From Enterobacter cloacae subsp. cloacae ATCC 13047 (lineage in GTDB: Bacteria; Pseudomonadota; Gammaproteobacteria; Enterobacterales; Enterobacteriaceae), in contig NC_014121.1 in NCBI RefSeq assembly GCF_000025565.1, positions 62,001-126,000 of the forward strand: a stretch of DNA of 64,000 nucleotides, read 5' to 3'. Shown piece by piece: positions 8,620-16,803 of this stretch. Both the position numbers and the translations under genes were made by a program. Below the pieces are notes generated by a model. The model had not been told where the DNA came from. It saw only the letters and a program-made list of their open reading frames with translations, and searched no databases. Within the stretch, counting starts at the first letter, position 1. Every line of letters begins with the position of its first letter.

Positions 8620-8639
8620 ACAGGGGCGTAAGCCCCTGT
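8620..8639 (+). promoter_or_regulatory. hairpin with GUAA tetraloop between pilin and chaperone genes
   Basis: ACAGGGGC-GTAA-GCCCCTGT is a perfect 8-bp stem closed by a GNRA tetraloop in the 45-bp gap after the pilin stop. It is followed by only TTT, so read-through is likely. It should protect or raise pilin mRNA relative to the downstream assembly genes. Confidence 0.6.
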
Positions 8640-8652
8640 TTAGGGAAATATC

Positions 8653-9330
8653 ATGTTTAGCCTCAAACCCATCTTCTTCTCTTTATTATTTATTTCCTCC
8701 TCCGCGCTGGCGATTAATGTTGGCAAAGTCACCACCATTATTCCTGCCGATGCGGATTCCACCGCCAAGGAATTAAAAAACGAAGCGGACAGCGTGCGCA
8801 TTATTTCCATCAGCGCCCAGCGTATCAGCAGCCCGATGGATGAAGGCGTGGTGATTAATCCAGAGCAAACCGACGAGCTGCTGCTGACGCCCACGCGCAT
8901 GGTCATGCCCGCCGGAACCAGCAATATCGTCAAATTTTACTATCACGGTAAGGCCGACGATCGGGAGCGCTATTACCGCATTACCTTCATTGATGAAGGG
9001 GTCAGCGAAGATCTCGACAACGGCACGAAAAAGAATGGCAAAGGGATGACCCGCGCCGTGGTGAGCACCATTCTGGTGGTCCAGCCCCGGAAGAAGAACG
9101 TCGATTTCGTCTACGTGGCCGGGAAGATCACCAATAAGGGCAATACCGCGTTTCGCGTGAACGCGAGCGGAACTTGCCTGAAACCCAACCCGGAATCACC
9201 GACCACGCCGTGCGTCAAAAACTTTTACCTGATGCCGGGCACCTCCCGCGCGATCGACGATATCAACGTAACGGACAGCCATTTTCATCTCGGAATTTGG
9301 GACCTGAAACAGTTCATTCCTGTTAAGTAA
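8653..9330 (+). CDS. ecpB: EcpB-like periplasmic pilus chaperone
   Basis: This 225-residue protein with signal peptide (about 1-20, ending SSALA) resembles EcpB, the chaperone of the common pilus. Shared features are SSPMDEG followed by DELLLTP, ERYYRITF in the middle, TILVVQPR, and a C-terminus ending FIPVK exactly as I recall for EcpB. It should bind pilin and tip subunits in the periplasm. It lies between the pilin and usher genes and its stop is 6 bp before the usher start. Confidence 0.85.
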   Translation: MFSLKPIFFSLLFISSSALAINVGKVTTIIPADADSTAKELKNEADSVRIISISAQRISSPMDEGVVINPEQTDELLLTPTRMVMPAGTSNIVKFYYHGKADDRERYYRITFIDEGVSEDLDNGTKKNGKGMTRAVVSTILVVQPRKKNVDFVYVAGKITNKGNTAFRVNASGTCLKPNPESPTTPCVKNFYLMPGTSRAIDDINVTDSHFHLGIWDLKQFIPVK

Positions 9331-9336
9331 GGATGC

Positions 9337-11931
9337 ATGGTGAAAAATAAATTAGTGTTGCCGGTGATGATGGCGTGCACATCCGGCCTCTTGCCCGCGT
9401 ATGCGCATGCGGCCTCCAGCTCCGTGGTTATCGCTAATTACCGTTTTCCCGACTCGCTCTATGCCCTGCTGGAGCAGGGGATCAAAATCCCCGTTTATCT
9501 GGTCAATACCCGCCCGGGTGCAGCGCAACAGGCGGGCAGCACCGGTGACGTGAGCGAGTATGTCCGTATTGGCGACGTAACGATCTACGCAGAAGACCGA
9601 CAGCTCGGGCTGCGCGATGTCCAGGTCCAGGAGTCAGACAACGGTATTCGCCTGTCAAAAGAGATGCGGACGCTGCTGCAAAGCATCAACGGCAAGCAGT
9701 TTGACGACCATATGCGTATTCCGGTGAGCGCCGGGTCGGCGTTCGAGCTGGATCAGAAAAAAATGCGCCTGCTGCTGAACCTCTCCCAACGTGACTACGG
9801 GGTCAATATTCGTCCGCGTGAGGTGGATATCGATGCCCCTGAATCAGACGATCTGAGCGGCACGCTCTCCTATAACCTGGGGGCGTATCACACCGAGAGC
9901 GGCTACGGCGACAGCTGGTCATCCGGCTATCTCAACGCCAAAAGCTGGGTCTCGATGGGGGTCGATCACCTGCTGGTCGATGGCTCGGGCTACGTTAACG
10001 AGAACAGCAGCGACACCCAGATGAACGCGGTGATGTGGGAACGTGACTATCAGGGCATGCGCTACGCCGCCGGGATGTTGAACGGCTGGGCGATGCAGTC
10101 TCTCGCCAGCGTCAGCGGGATCTCCGGCGGAGAGGTGTACGGCGTCTCCGTGGGGAACCAGGCCAATTCGCGTAAGCGGGACAATACCCTCTCCCTGACG
10201 CCGATCGTGGTCTATTTCCCGACCGCCGGAGAAGCCCGCATTCGTCGTGACGGCCAGCTTATTGGTATTCAGCGCTTTGACGTGGGTAACCACGAAATCG
10301 ACACCAGCGCGCTGCCCTACGGGATTTACAGCGTGGAAGTCGAGGTGGTCAGCGGCAGCCGCACCGTGTCACGGAGCATGTACACCGTGAACAAACCTTT
10401 CACTAACAACGTGTCGGAATCGCTGCGCTGGCAGACGTGGGGCGGGATTTATAGCCGCGACAAATCCGTCGTCAACTATAAGAAGTACGCCAAACGGAAA
10501 AACGAGCAGGACAACAGCTACTACTACGATTACGACACCAAACATAAAGACACCATGTCGCTGGTCGGCGCCTCCTTCAGCAAGCGCAGCGGGATGGTCG
10601 ACTGGAACGCCTCCGGCTATATGATGCGCGAACACGTGGTCAGTGAACTGTGGGCCTCCCTGAACCTGACCGGGTACTTCTCGGTGAATACCCAGACGAT
10701 GGCCGCCTCTGACGGAACGTACCGCGCCAACTACGGGGCTAACGTCAGCCTGCCGTGGAATATCGGTTCGGTCTGGTACTCGCATGAGCAGCTCTCCAGC
10801 GGCAAGTTCCTTGATATCTATGAAAACAAAGGCAACACGTGGGGGGCATCGTTCAGCCTGCCGTCGTTTGGCCTGCCGTCCGCCGGCAACCTGAGCCTGA
10901 TGCGACAGGAAGACGACGTATACCGCTATAAACGCTATCAGGTTGACTACTCCCAGGGGCTGTATGCCGGTCGTTATGGTACGGCGCGCCTGCGGGTGGG
11001 GATGTCGCGCAATAAATACGAAGGCTATTACGAAGAGAAAGACCGCTACGTGATGCTCGATTTCTCGATCCCGCTGGGTAACACCGTCTCGGTGGGCGTT
11101 TCCCATAACCGCGATACCGGCACGGCGCTTAACGTCAGCGCCAGCCGCCAGTTCGAAGGGGATTACCTGAAGTCGGTTACCGCCAACGTTTCACGTGCCT
11201 TCAGCAGCAACCAGGATCGCACCGTGAGCGGCGGGGGCAGCGTGAGCTTCGACACGCCGTGGAACAGCAACATTCTGAGCGTGCAGAGCGGCACCAGCAA
11301 AGGCTGGAACTCCACGCTGACCAGCGACGGCAGCGTGGGCTGGTCGAAAGAGGCGGTTGCAGCCGGTAAAGGCACCCACAGCGCAGGGGTGATCGTCAGT
11401 ACCGGGCTTAAGTCCGACGAGTCGCTCACGCTGAAGCTCAACGGCCGCACGGAGCGCATCAAGGGCGATAAAACCTGGCTGTCGTTACCGGCCTATCAGG
11501 CCTATGACCTGGAGGTCATGAACAGTGAAACCGGCACCGAAAGCTATGACATTGGCGCAAATGCCCGTCGTCATATCACGGTTTACCCGGGGAACACGGT
11601 GGTGATGAAGCCGCAGGTGAAAAAAATCGTCACCCTGTTTGGCCGCCTTGTTGATGCCAACGGTAATCCGGTGAGCGCCACGCAAATCAAAAACCACGTG
11701 GGTCTGACCCGCACCGAAAACGACGGTCGCTTCGTGATTGACGTGGACAAGAACAATCCGGTGCTCAGCATTGCCACGCCGGACGACAGCGTCTGCGAGG
11801 TGCGTCTGGATATTGCGTCCAACCGTGGCGCGCTGTGGCTTGGGGACATCTCCTGCGATAAAGGCGATTTTGTCTGGCAGGAAGCAAAAGGAACACGGGA
11901 ACGTGACGATGAAAAAGATATTCGCTCTTAA
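9337..11931 (+). CDS. ecpC: EcpC-like outer-membrane usher
   Basis: This 864-residue exported protein is close in length to EcpC (about 840). After a signal peptide (about 1-25, ending AHAA) it shows a repetitive beta-barrel with many aromatic/glycine strands and a C-terminal carboxypeptidase-regulatory-like domain (RLVDANGNPV and GRFVIDV, as in alternate-family CfaC/EcpC ushers). It would export the pilus subunits. ATG 9337 is used; a GTG one codon later is possible. Its last 23 bp overlap the start of the tip gene, implying translational coupling. Confidence 0.85.
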   Translation: MVKNKLVLPVMMACTSGLLPAYAHAASSSVVIANYRFPDSLYALLEQGIKIPVYLVNTRPGAAQQAGSTGDVSEYVRIGDVTIYAEDRQLGLRDVQVQESDNGIRLSKEMRTLLQSINGKQFDDHMRIPVSAGSAFELDQKKMRLLLNLSQRDYGVNIRPREVDIDAPESDDLSGTLSYNLGAYHTESGYGDSWSSGYLNAKSWVSMGVDHLLVDGSGYVNENSSDTQMNAVMWERDYQGMRYAAGMLNGWAMQSLASVSGISGGEVYGVSVGNQANSRKRDNTLSLTPIVVYFPTAGEARIRRDGQLIGIQRFDVGNHEIDTSALPYGIYSVEVEVVSGSRTVSRSMYTVNKPFTNNVSESLRWQTWGGIYSRDKSVVNYKKYAKRKNEQDNSYYYDYDTKHKDTMSLVGASFSKRSGMVDWNASGYMMREHVVSELWASLNLTGYFSVNTQTMAASDGTYRANYGANVSLPWNIGSVWYSHEQLSSGKFLDIYENKGNTWGASFSLPSFGLPSAGNLSLMRQEDDVYRYKRYQVDYSQGLYAGRYGTARLRVGMSRNKYEGYYEEKDRYVMLDFSIPLGNTVSVGVSHNRDTGTALNVSASRQFEGDYLKSVTANVSRAFSSNQDRTVSGGGSVSFDTPWNSNILSVQSGTSKGWNSTLTSDGSVGWSKEAVAAGKGTHSAGVIVSTGLKSDESLTLKLNGRTERIKGDKTWLSLPAYQAYDLEVMNSETGTESYDIGANARRHITVYPGNTVVMKPQVKKIVTLFGRLVDANGNPVSATQIKNHVGLTRTENDGRFVIDVDKNNPVLSIATPDDSVCEVRLDIASNRGALWLGDISCDKGDFVWQEAKGTRERDDEKDIRS

Positions 11932-13507
11932 TCTGCTGCTGATAAGCGCGGCGGCGCAGGCGCAGCAGATGCCCTATTTCGCGATCAACAACCCGGACAA
12001 CAACGGGACGGGCAACACGGCGGCGCTGTTCAGTCTGAACAGCACCTCCACCGCGTTTTTACACGGCTCGCGGGAGTGGCCCACCCTGAGTGCCAAAACC
12101 AACAACGGGATTGCCACCTATATTCCGGACAACAGTTTTAACGGCCCGGCAGGCAGCCCGCTGACCATCAACTTCAGCGTCACTGGCTCCAGCGCCTCGC
12201 CGTTCTTTAAGGGCACCGCGTGTTCGTCAAGCTGTGGTACCACGGGCTATACCGCGACGACCAGCTATACCGACACGTCCATGGTGGTGAAACCGCCGGT
12301 CATTGAGCCGGGCACCGCTTATGGCCGCTGGGTGCTGGGGGATCCGTTCTTTGATTATCTGCTCAATGCTGCACCTGGCAACGAGGTGACGATTACTTCC
12401 ACGCCACAGATCTCCTCTATCGGCAAGGTCATCACCACCAACACGCTGCATAAGGTCGGCACATTGACCATGACCAACTCGCGGGCGCTGGATCTGGGCA
12501 TTGACCCGATCAGCGGCGAGGTGACCATTGTGGATGGTTCAACCGGGGCGACGTGTACTAAATACACCCGCAATACGGTGTCGGGTGTGCTTTGCGAACT
12601 GCTGGAATACACCTTTGTCGGGGAAGATATCACCGGCTACAACCCGGGGCTGGCGCTGACCTCGTCCCGCGTGAACGGCGTGCTGCAATCGCACATGAAC
12701 GGGGGGACAGGGCTGGCGGCGGAAATCACCTTCGATGAGAGCAACTGGTACAGCATCTCCGGCGGCATCCTGAGCGACACTCGCGTGCTGGCGAATACCT
12801 TCCTCGCGGCGCCGCAAAAAAACGGCGGCAAGGCGTACCTGAAAATCTTCCTCCCGAAGGCGCTGATTTTGAGCGTGGCGCAGGCGGGGGATGGCAACAA
12901 TATAGGCAATATCGTCAGCCTGTGCCTGACGCCGGGTAACAGCTCGCTAGCGGCGGATTTCTGCTTCCAGCCGGGGGGCGGGCTGGTGATTGACCCTATC
13001 CAGCCAGGCCTTGCGATCGTGCCGGATAACCCGGATTACACGCTCGACCCTAACGGCCTGGGCGGTTCCGGGAAAGGCACGATTGGCGAGGGGCCGATAG
13101 AGATCCCCTACACCATTACCTACAGCGGCGCGCAAAAAGATGCCGCGATTGCGGTCACGGTGAAGGTCACCGGGCCGACGCAGAGTCTGAACGGCGTGGA
13201 CTACTGTGCCTTTAGCGGTAACGGCTTCACGGTGCCTGTCCCCGGTAACGTGCTGCTGGGCAAAAGCCAAACGCTGAAGGCGCATAACTGCAAAGGCGAG
13301 GCGCTGTCCATTCCCGCACCCGCCACCCATGCGGAAGAGTGGGACAAGATAAGCTCAGGCGTGACGGACATGTGGCTGTGGAAAACCCCGCTGGTATTGC
13401 AGTTTGTGATGAACAACCCGGTATCGAAAACCACCTATGACGGTAATACGTGGTTTGGTGAAGTGACGGCTCAGGGTCGAATTGATGTCAGTGCATCCTG
13501 GAATTAA
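11909..13507 (+). CDS. ecpD: EcpD-like pilus tip adhesin
   Basis: The tip protein starts at the ATG at 11909 inside the end of the usher gene; the open frame extends further up but lacks a signal there. It has 532 residues, near the 547 of EcpD, with a signal peptide of about 18 residues (ISAAAQAQ). The mature part is rich in serine, threonine and glycine, has several cysteine pairs (ACSSSCG, TCTKYT, VLCELL, DYCAF, AHNCKG) and ends in a pilin-like strand (RIDVSASWN). Known EcpD polymerises at the pilus tip and binds host cells; its ligand here is unknown. Confidence 0.82.
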   Translation: MKKIFALNLLLISAAAQAQQMPYFAINNPDNNGTGNTAALFSLNSTSTAFLHGSREWPTLSAKTNNGIATYIPDNSFNGPAGSPLTINFSVTGSSASPFFKGTACSSSCGTTGYTATTSYTDTSMVVKPPVIEPGTAYGRWVLGDPFFDYLLNAAPGNEVTITSTPQISSIGKVITTNTLHKVGTLTMTNSRALDLGIDPISGEVTIVDGSTGATCTKYTRNTVSGVLCELLEYTFVGEDITGYNPGLALTSSRVNGVLQSHMNGGTGLAAEITFDESNWYSISGGILSDTRVLANTFLAAPQKNGGKAYLKIFLPKALILSVAQAGDGNNIGNIVSLCLTPGNSSLAADFCFQPGGGLVIDPIQPGLAIVPDNPDYTLDPNGLGGSGKGTIGEGPIEIPYTITYSGAQKDAAIAVTVKVTGPTQSLNGVDYCAFSGNGFTVPVPGNVLLGKSQTLKAHNCKGEALSIPAPATHAEEWDKISSGVTDMWLWKTPLVLQFVMNNPVSKTTYDGNTWFGEVTAQGRIDVSASWN

Positions 13508-13513
13508 ACGTGT

Positions 13514-14167
13514 ATGACTGGAAAATTCCTGGCTATTTTCGCAATAAATTGCTTCATTTCCGCAAGCGCAAATGCTTTAATTATTGAAAATCTAAATATT
13601 GATTTTCTACCTGAAAAAGAAGTTGTTTTTCAGCCAATAAAAAACGATACCAGCGTACGACAGAATTATACTGTTTCGCTTATTCAGGTTGATGTCCCAA
13701 AAGAACACGGGAAAGAGACTGAAATAAAAGATGGCGAGGTGATGTTCTCGCCAAAACAGTTAACTCTGGAGAGCGGCGAGCGGGCCGGATTTAAGTTTTA
13801 TTATACCGGCCCGCACGACAGCAAAGAACGCTATTATCGCGTTAAATTCACCGAGACGCCGCTTCAGGCGCGGGTTGTGATGAGCAAAGGCCAACGCATT
13901 CAGTCGGATGTGGTGGTTTCGCTTGAGGCTATTTTAATTGTCCGACCATGGACAAGGCATTTTGATTATACGTTTAGTAACGGGGTGGTGAGTAATACCG
14001 GGAATACCTGGTTTAAATATGTCTCTTCTCAGGGATGTAGCTCACAATATAATGACTCAAAATATCTTCCACCGGGTCAACGGCTGGAAATAGATAATTA
14101 CGCGCAGCCCGCAAGGCGGATGATTATTTATGGAAATAAAATCATCCCGCTTACGCGCTGCCCGTAA
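13514..14167 (+). CDS. ecpE: EcpE-like second pilus chaperone
   Basis: This 217-residue protein has a signal peptide (about 1-21, ending ASANA) and the alternate-family chaperone pattern ERYYRVKFTETP followed by LIVRPW. Its place after the tip gene matches EcpE, which assists the tip subunit. It is only distantly like the EcpB-type protein upstream. Its base composition is clearly more AT-rich than ecpC and ecpD, suggesting a different history or weaker selection. It starts 6 bp after the tip gene stop. Confidence 0.78.
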   Translation: MTGKFLAIFAINCFISASANALIIENLNIDFLPEKEVVFQPIKNDTSVRQNYTVSLIQVDVPKEHGKETEIKDGEVMFSPKQLTLESGERAGFKFYYTGPHDSKERYYRVKFTETPLQARVVMSKGQRIQSDVVVSLEAILIVRPWTRHFDYTFSNGVVSNTGNTWFKYVSSQGCSSQYNDSKYLPPGQRLEIDNYAQPARRMIIYGNKIIPLTRCP

Positions 14168-14174
14168 CAACCGC

Positions 14175-14193
14175 TTTCCTTCATAAAAGGAAA
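14175..14193 (+). promoter_or_regulatory. short hairpin between pilus operon and peptide genes
   Basis: TTTCCTT-CATAA-AAGGAAA is a perfect 7-bp inverted repeat in the 72-bp gap between the EcpE-like gene and the first peptide. It has no T-tract, so it is unlikely to be a terminator; it may be an RNA processing site. Confidence 0.4.
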
Positions 14194-14239
14194 TTATCCT
14201 TTGGCGCAAGCTGAAGATTTACAACTACAGGAGAATAAA

Positions 14240-14434
14240 ATGAAAGCGATTTCATTCGTAGAAGCGAAAGATATTATCGGTGGTGCATTAAACCCATTCG
14301 CTGGCCTCGTTAAAGGTGCACAGCTGGGTTATGACACCGGTGCAAGCATCATGGGCATGGTAGGCGGCGTGGTTGGCGGAATTCTGGGTGGCGCAATGGG
14401 CTTCCTGGGTGCGCTGGTTGGCAGCTACAACTAA
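14240..14434 (+). CDS. double-glycine leader peptide 1 (bacteriocin-like)
   Basis: This 64-residue precursor starts at the ATG at 14240, preceded by CAGGAG. A 15-residue leader MKAISFVEAKDIIGG ends in the Gly-Gly recognised by C39 peptidases. The mature part is 49 residues, hydrophobic, with no cysteine and many GxxxG/GG steps (MVGGVVGGILGGAMG), as in membrane-inserting class II bacteriocins. It is a paralogue of the next gene (shared PFA, LxGA, GY, GGxxGG pattern). No immunity-like gene is adjacent, so a structural or signalling role is as possible as killing. A longer reading from TTG 14201 is unlikely. Confidence 0.8.
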   Translation: MKAISFVEAKDIIGGALNPFAGLVKGAQLGYDTGASIMGMVGGVVGGILGGAMGFLGALVGSYN

Positions 14435-14456
14435 TTCAACGAACAGGAAGACAATC

Positions 14457-14642
14457 ATGCAAGTTATCGATTTCAAAAAAGCACAGGCCATCATCGGTGG
14501 CTGGGATCCGTTTGCTGCTGCCCTTCAGGGCGCGAGCGCAGGCTATAACGCAGGCAGCCAGATGTTAGGCGCGCTGGGCGGCACCATCGGTGGTGTGTTT
14601 GGCCTGGTGGGCGGCTTCATCGGCGGCTTCTTCAGCGCATAA
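14457..14642 (+). CDS. double-glycine leader peptide 2 (bacteriocin-like)
   Basis: This 61-residue precursor starts at ATG 14457, with AGGAAG upstream. The leader MQVIDFKKAQAIIGG is again 15 residues ending in Gly-Gly. The mature 46 residues begin WDPFAAALQG and continue into a glycine-zipper stretch (LGGTIGGVFGLVGGFIGG). Near-identical leader length and the aligned mature pattern make it a diverged duplicate of peptide 1, 22 bp upstream. Two similar GxxxG peptides recall two-peptide (class IIb) bacteriocins, where both act together, but this is inferred from pattern only. Confidence 0.8.
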   Translation: MQVIDFKKAQAIIGGWDPFAAALQGASAGYNAGSQMLGALGGTIGGVFGLVGGFIGGFFSA

Positions 14643-14659
14643 GTTATCGACCTATGCTT

Positions 14660-14687
14660 ATGGCCCGCTTTGCCGGGCCATTTTTTT
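14660..14687 (+). terminator. intrinsic terminator after the peptide genes
   Basis: ATGGCCCG-CTTTGC-CGGGCCAT forms an 8-bp GC-rich stem followed directly by a run of seven T. It separates the peptides from the exporter gene that starts at 14707, so the exporter needs read-through or its own promoter; partial termination would give peptide in large excess over exporter. Confidence 0.85.
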
Positions 14688-14706
14688 ATTTCAGCCACGG
14701 ATAATT

Positions 14707-16803
14707 ATGTTTTCGCTTTTTCAGTATAAAAAAAAGGGTAAGACACCCGTTATTCGCCAGCATGAATATACCGAATGTGGGCTGGCCTGCCTGGCGATGG
14801 TGCTGGGGCACTATGAACACCACGTCTCCGTCAGCCAGCTGCGCAGGGAGCTTACCGTCTCTGCCGACGCGGGCACCTCGATGGCGGAACTCATGACCCT
14901 CGCCAGCGATAAAAATATGACGGGCCGGGTGCTCAAGGGCGAAATCACTGAAATTGAAAGTGCCGAACTGCCGCTCATCGCCTTCTGGCGCGGCAATCAT
15001 TTCGTGGTGATCGTGAAGGTTGACGGGCGCAGCGTAACGGTCCACGACCCGGCCAGCGGCGTGCGTCGCTACAGCCTCAAGGAGGCGCAAAAACTCTTTT
15101 CCGGCTACGTGCTGGAGCTGAAGCCGACGCCGCGCTTCGACAAAAAATCCCCTGACGAGACGCTCACGCTGGGGCGGCTGGCCAATAAATCCCCGAGCTT
15201 GTTTCAGCGGCAGGTGCTGCTGTTTGTGCTCTCGATTTTTACCCTCATCACCATGCTGGCCAGCCCCACTTACGTGCAGCTGATCATGGAGGAGGCCATC
15301 TCGCGCAACGACAACGATCTGGTGATCTTACTCACCGCCATTTTCGCTATCGTCTTTATTTTTGAAGTCATAGGTAAGTTCCTCAAGCAACTGCTTGAGA
15401 TCCTGATGCGTAACATCGCCTATGACGACCTCAGCCAGTCGGTTCGCCGCTATATGCTGCGTACCCAGACCGGCTGGTTCCGCAGCCGTCCGCCGGGCAT
15501 TGTGCTGGCGATTGAAAAATCGCTGCATGCCTGTGCGGAGTTCATCAGCAATGGCTATGTGCAGATCCTCTTTTCCAGCTTGATCGCCTTCACCAGCCTG
15601 CTGTTTATGCTGCTGTATAACGTGAAAATCGCCGTGTTGACGATGCTGCTGATGGGGGTGTTCTTCCTGATCCGCTTTTCGCTGATCGGCCCTTACCAGC
15701 GCGCGGTGGACGACTCCATCGAGCGCACCGCAAAGTATGAATCGCTGCTGGTGGAGACGCAGAAGGGGATCATCACCCTGAAGGCTAACAACATGGAGCA
15801 GGCCCGGGACGCGGTGATGGATAAATCCCAGCGTGAGCACATCGCCGGGCTGATGCGCAAAGAGCGCCTGCTGGCCCGCTTTGATGTTGCCTCGCTGCTG
15901 GTGATCAACGCCGAGCAACTGCTGGTGGTCTGCTTCGGCGCGTGGCTTATCCTGGAAGGGCAGATGAGTATCGGGATGCTCTACGCCTACATCAGCTACA
16001 AACGCTATTTCTCCGACGCGATGGTACAGGTGGCGCAAAAGCTGCTGGACAAAAATGCGCTGAAAGGGCCGCTGGATCGCGTGGGCGACCTGCTGTTTGC
16101 CCCCTCTGAAGCCAGCCAGTTTGGCCGGAAGATTGTGACTTCACCCGTCAGTCTGGCCTTTGAGGATGTCTCTTTTGCTTATCCGGGACGTGAGGCGACC
16201 CTGCAGCACATCAACATGACGCTCAAGCAGGGCGAAGAGGCGGTGATTGTCGGCCAGAGCGGCTCCGGGAAAACCACACTGCTGCGTCTGATCTCCGGGA
16301 TGTTGCTCTCCACATCGGGCAGTTTGCGGATCAATGCGATCCCGATCACCGAGTGCGATCTCTCCTCTCTGCGCCAGCATATTCGCATTGTGCATGCGGA
16401 CGATATTCTCTTTACCGGCTCCATTCTGGATAACCTTTCCTGCTTTGATAGCGCGCCGGACAAGGAGCGGGTGATTGCTGCCTGCCGCCTGGCGGAGATT
16501 GACCACGTGGTTGCGCGTCTGCCGCACGGATACGAAACGGAGCTGCTGCCGGGAAATACCTTTTTCTCCGCCGGCGAGATGCAGCGTCTGGTGCTGGCGC
16601 GCGCCCTGTACAGCCAGCCGAAGCTGCTGCTGTGCGATGAAGTGACGGCAAACCTCGATAAAACCACGGCGCAGAAGGTGCTGGCGAACCTGCGTGGCCT
16701 GGGGATTGGTCTGGTGTTTGTCACCCACTCGCCGGAGGTGGTGGGCTGTCACGGACGGCTCTACACCATGGAAAACGGCACGCTGCGGGAGAGTGAGCAA
16801 TGA
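14707..16803 (+). CDS. C39-peptidase ABC exporter (bacteriocin/microcin type)
   Basis: This 698-residue protein cleaves double-glycine leaders and exports the mature peptides across the inner membrane. The N-terminal C39 peptidase shows Q18, C24 (TECGLACLA), H98 (GNHFVVI) and D114 (VHDPASG). A membrane domain with five to six helices spans about 165-440. The ATPase has Walker A GQSGSGKTT (516-524), signature SAGEMQR, Walker B LLLCDE and the switch histidine H674. At the Q-loop position the usual glutamine reads as alanine (VHADDILF), which is unusual. The ATG at 14707 is chosen because upstream codons of the open frame lie in the terminator. The next gene overlaps its stop by 4 bp. Confidence 0.93.
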   Translation: MFSLFQYKKKGKTPVIRQHEYTECGLACLAMVLGHYEHHVSVSQLRRELTVSADAGTSMAELMTLASDKNMTGRVLKGEITEIESAELPLIAFWRGNHFVVIVKVDGRSVTVHDPASGVRRYSLKEAQKLFSGYVLELKPTPRFDKKSPDETLTLGRLANKSPSLFQRQVLLFVLSIFTLITMLASPTYVQLIMEEAISRNDNDLVILLTAIFAIVFIFEVIGKFLKQLLEILMRNIAYDDLSQSVRRYMLRTQTGWFRSRPPGIVLAIEKSLHACAEFISNGYVQILFSSLIAFTSLLFMLLYNVKIAVLTMLLMGVFFLIRFSLIGPYQRAVDDSIERTAKYESLLVETQKGIITLKANNMEQARDAVMDKSQREHIAGLMRKERLLARFDVASLLVINAEQLLVVCFGAWLILEGQMSIGMLYAYISYKRYFSDAMVQVAQKLLDKNALKGPLDRVGDLLFAPSEASQFGRKIVTSPVSLAFEDVSFAYPGREATLQHINMTLKQGEEAVIVGQSGSGKTTLLRLISGMLLSTSGSLRINAIPITECDLSSLRQHIRIVHADDILFTGSILDNLSCFDSAPDKERVIAACRLAEIDHVVARLPHGYETELLPGNTFFSAGEMQRLVLARALYSQPKLLLCDEVTANLDKTTAQKVLANLRGLGIGLVFVTHSPEVVGCHGRLYTMENGTLRESEQ

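Noticed and set aside
14201..14239. Longer form of peptide 1 from a TTG codon
   Set aside because: The ATG at 14240 has a good RBS and gives a leader of the same 15-residue length as peptide 2.
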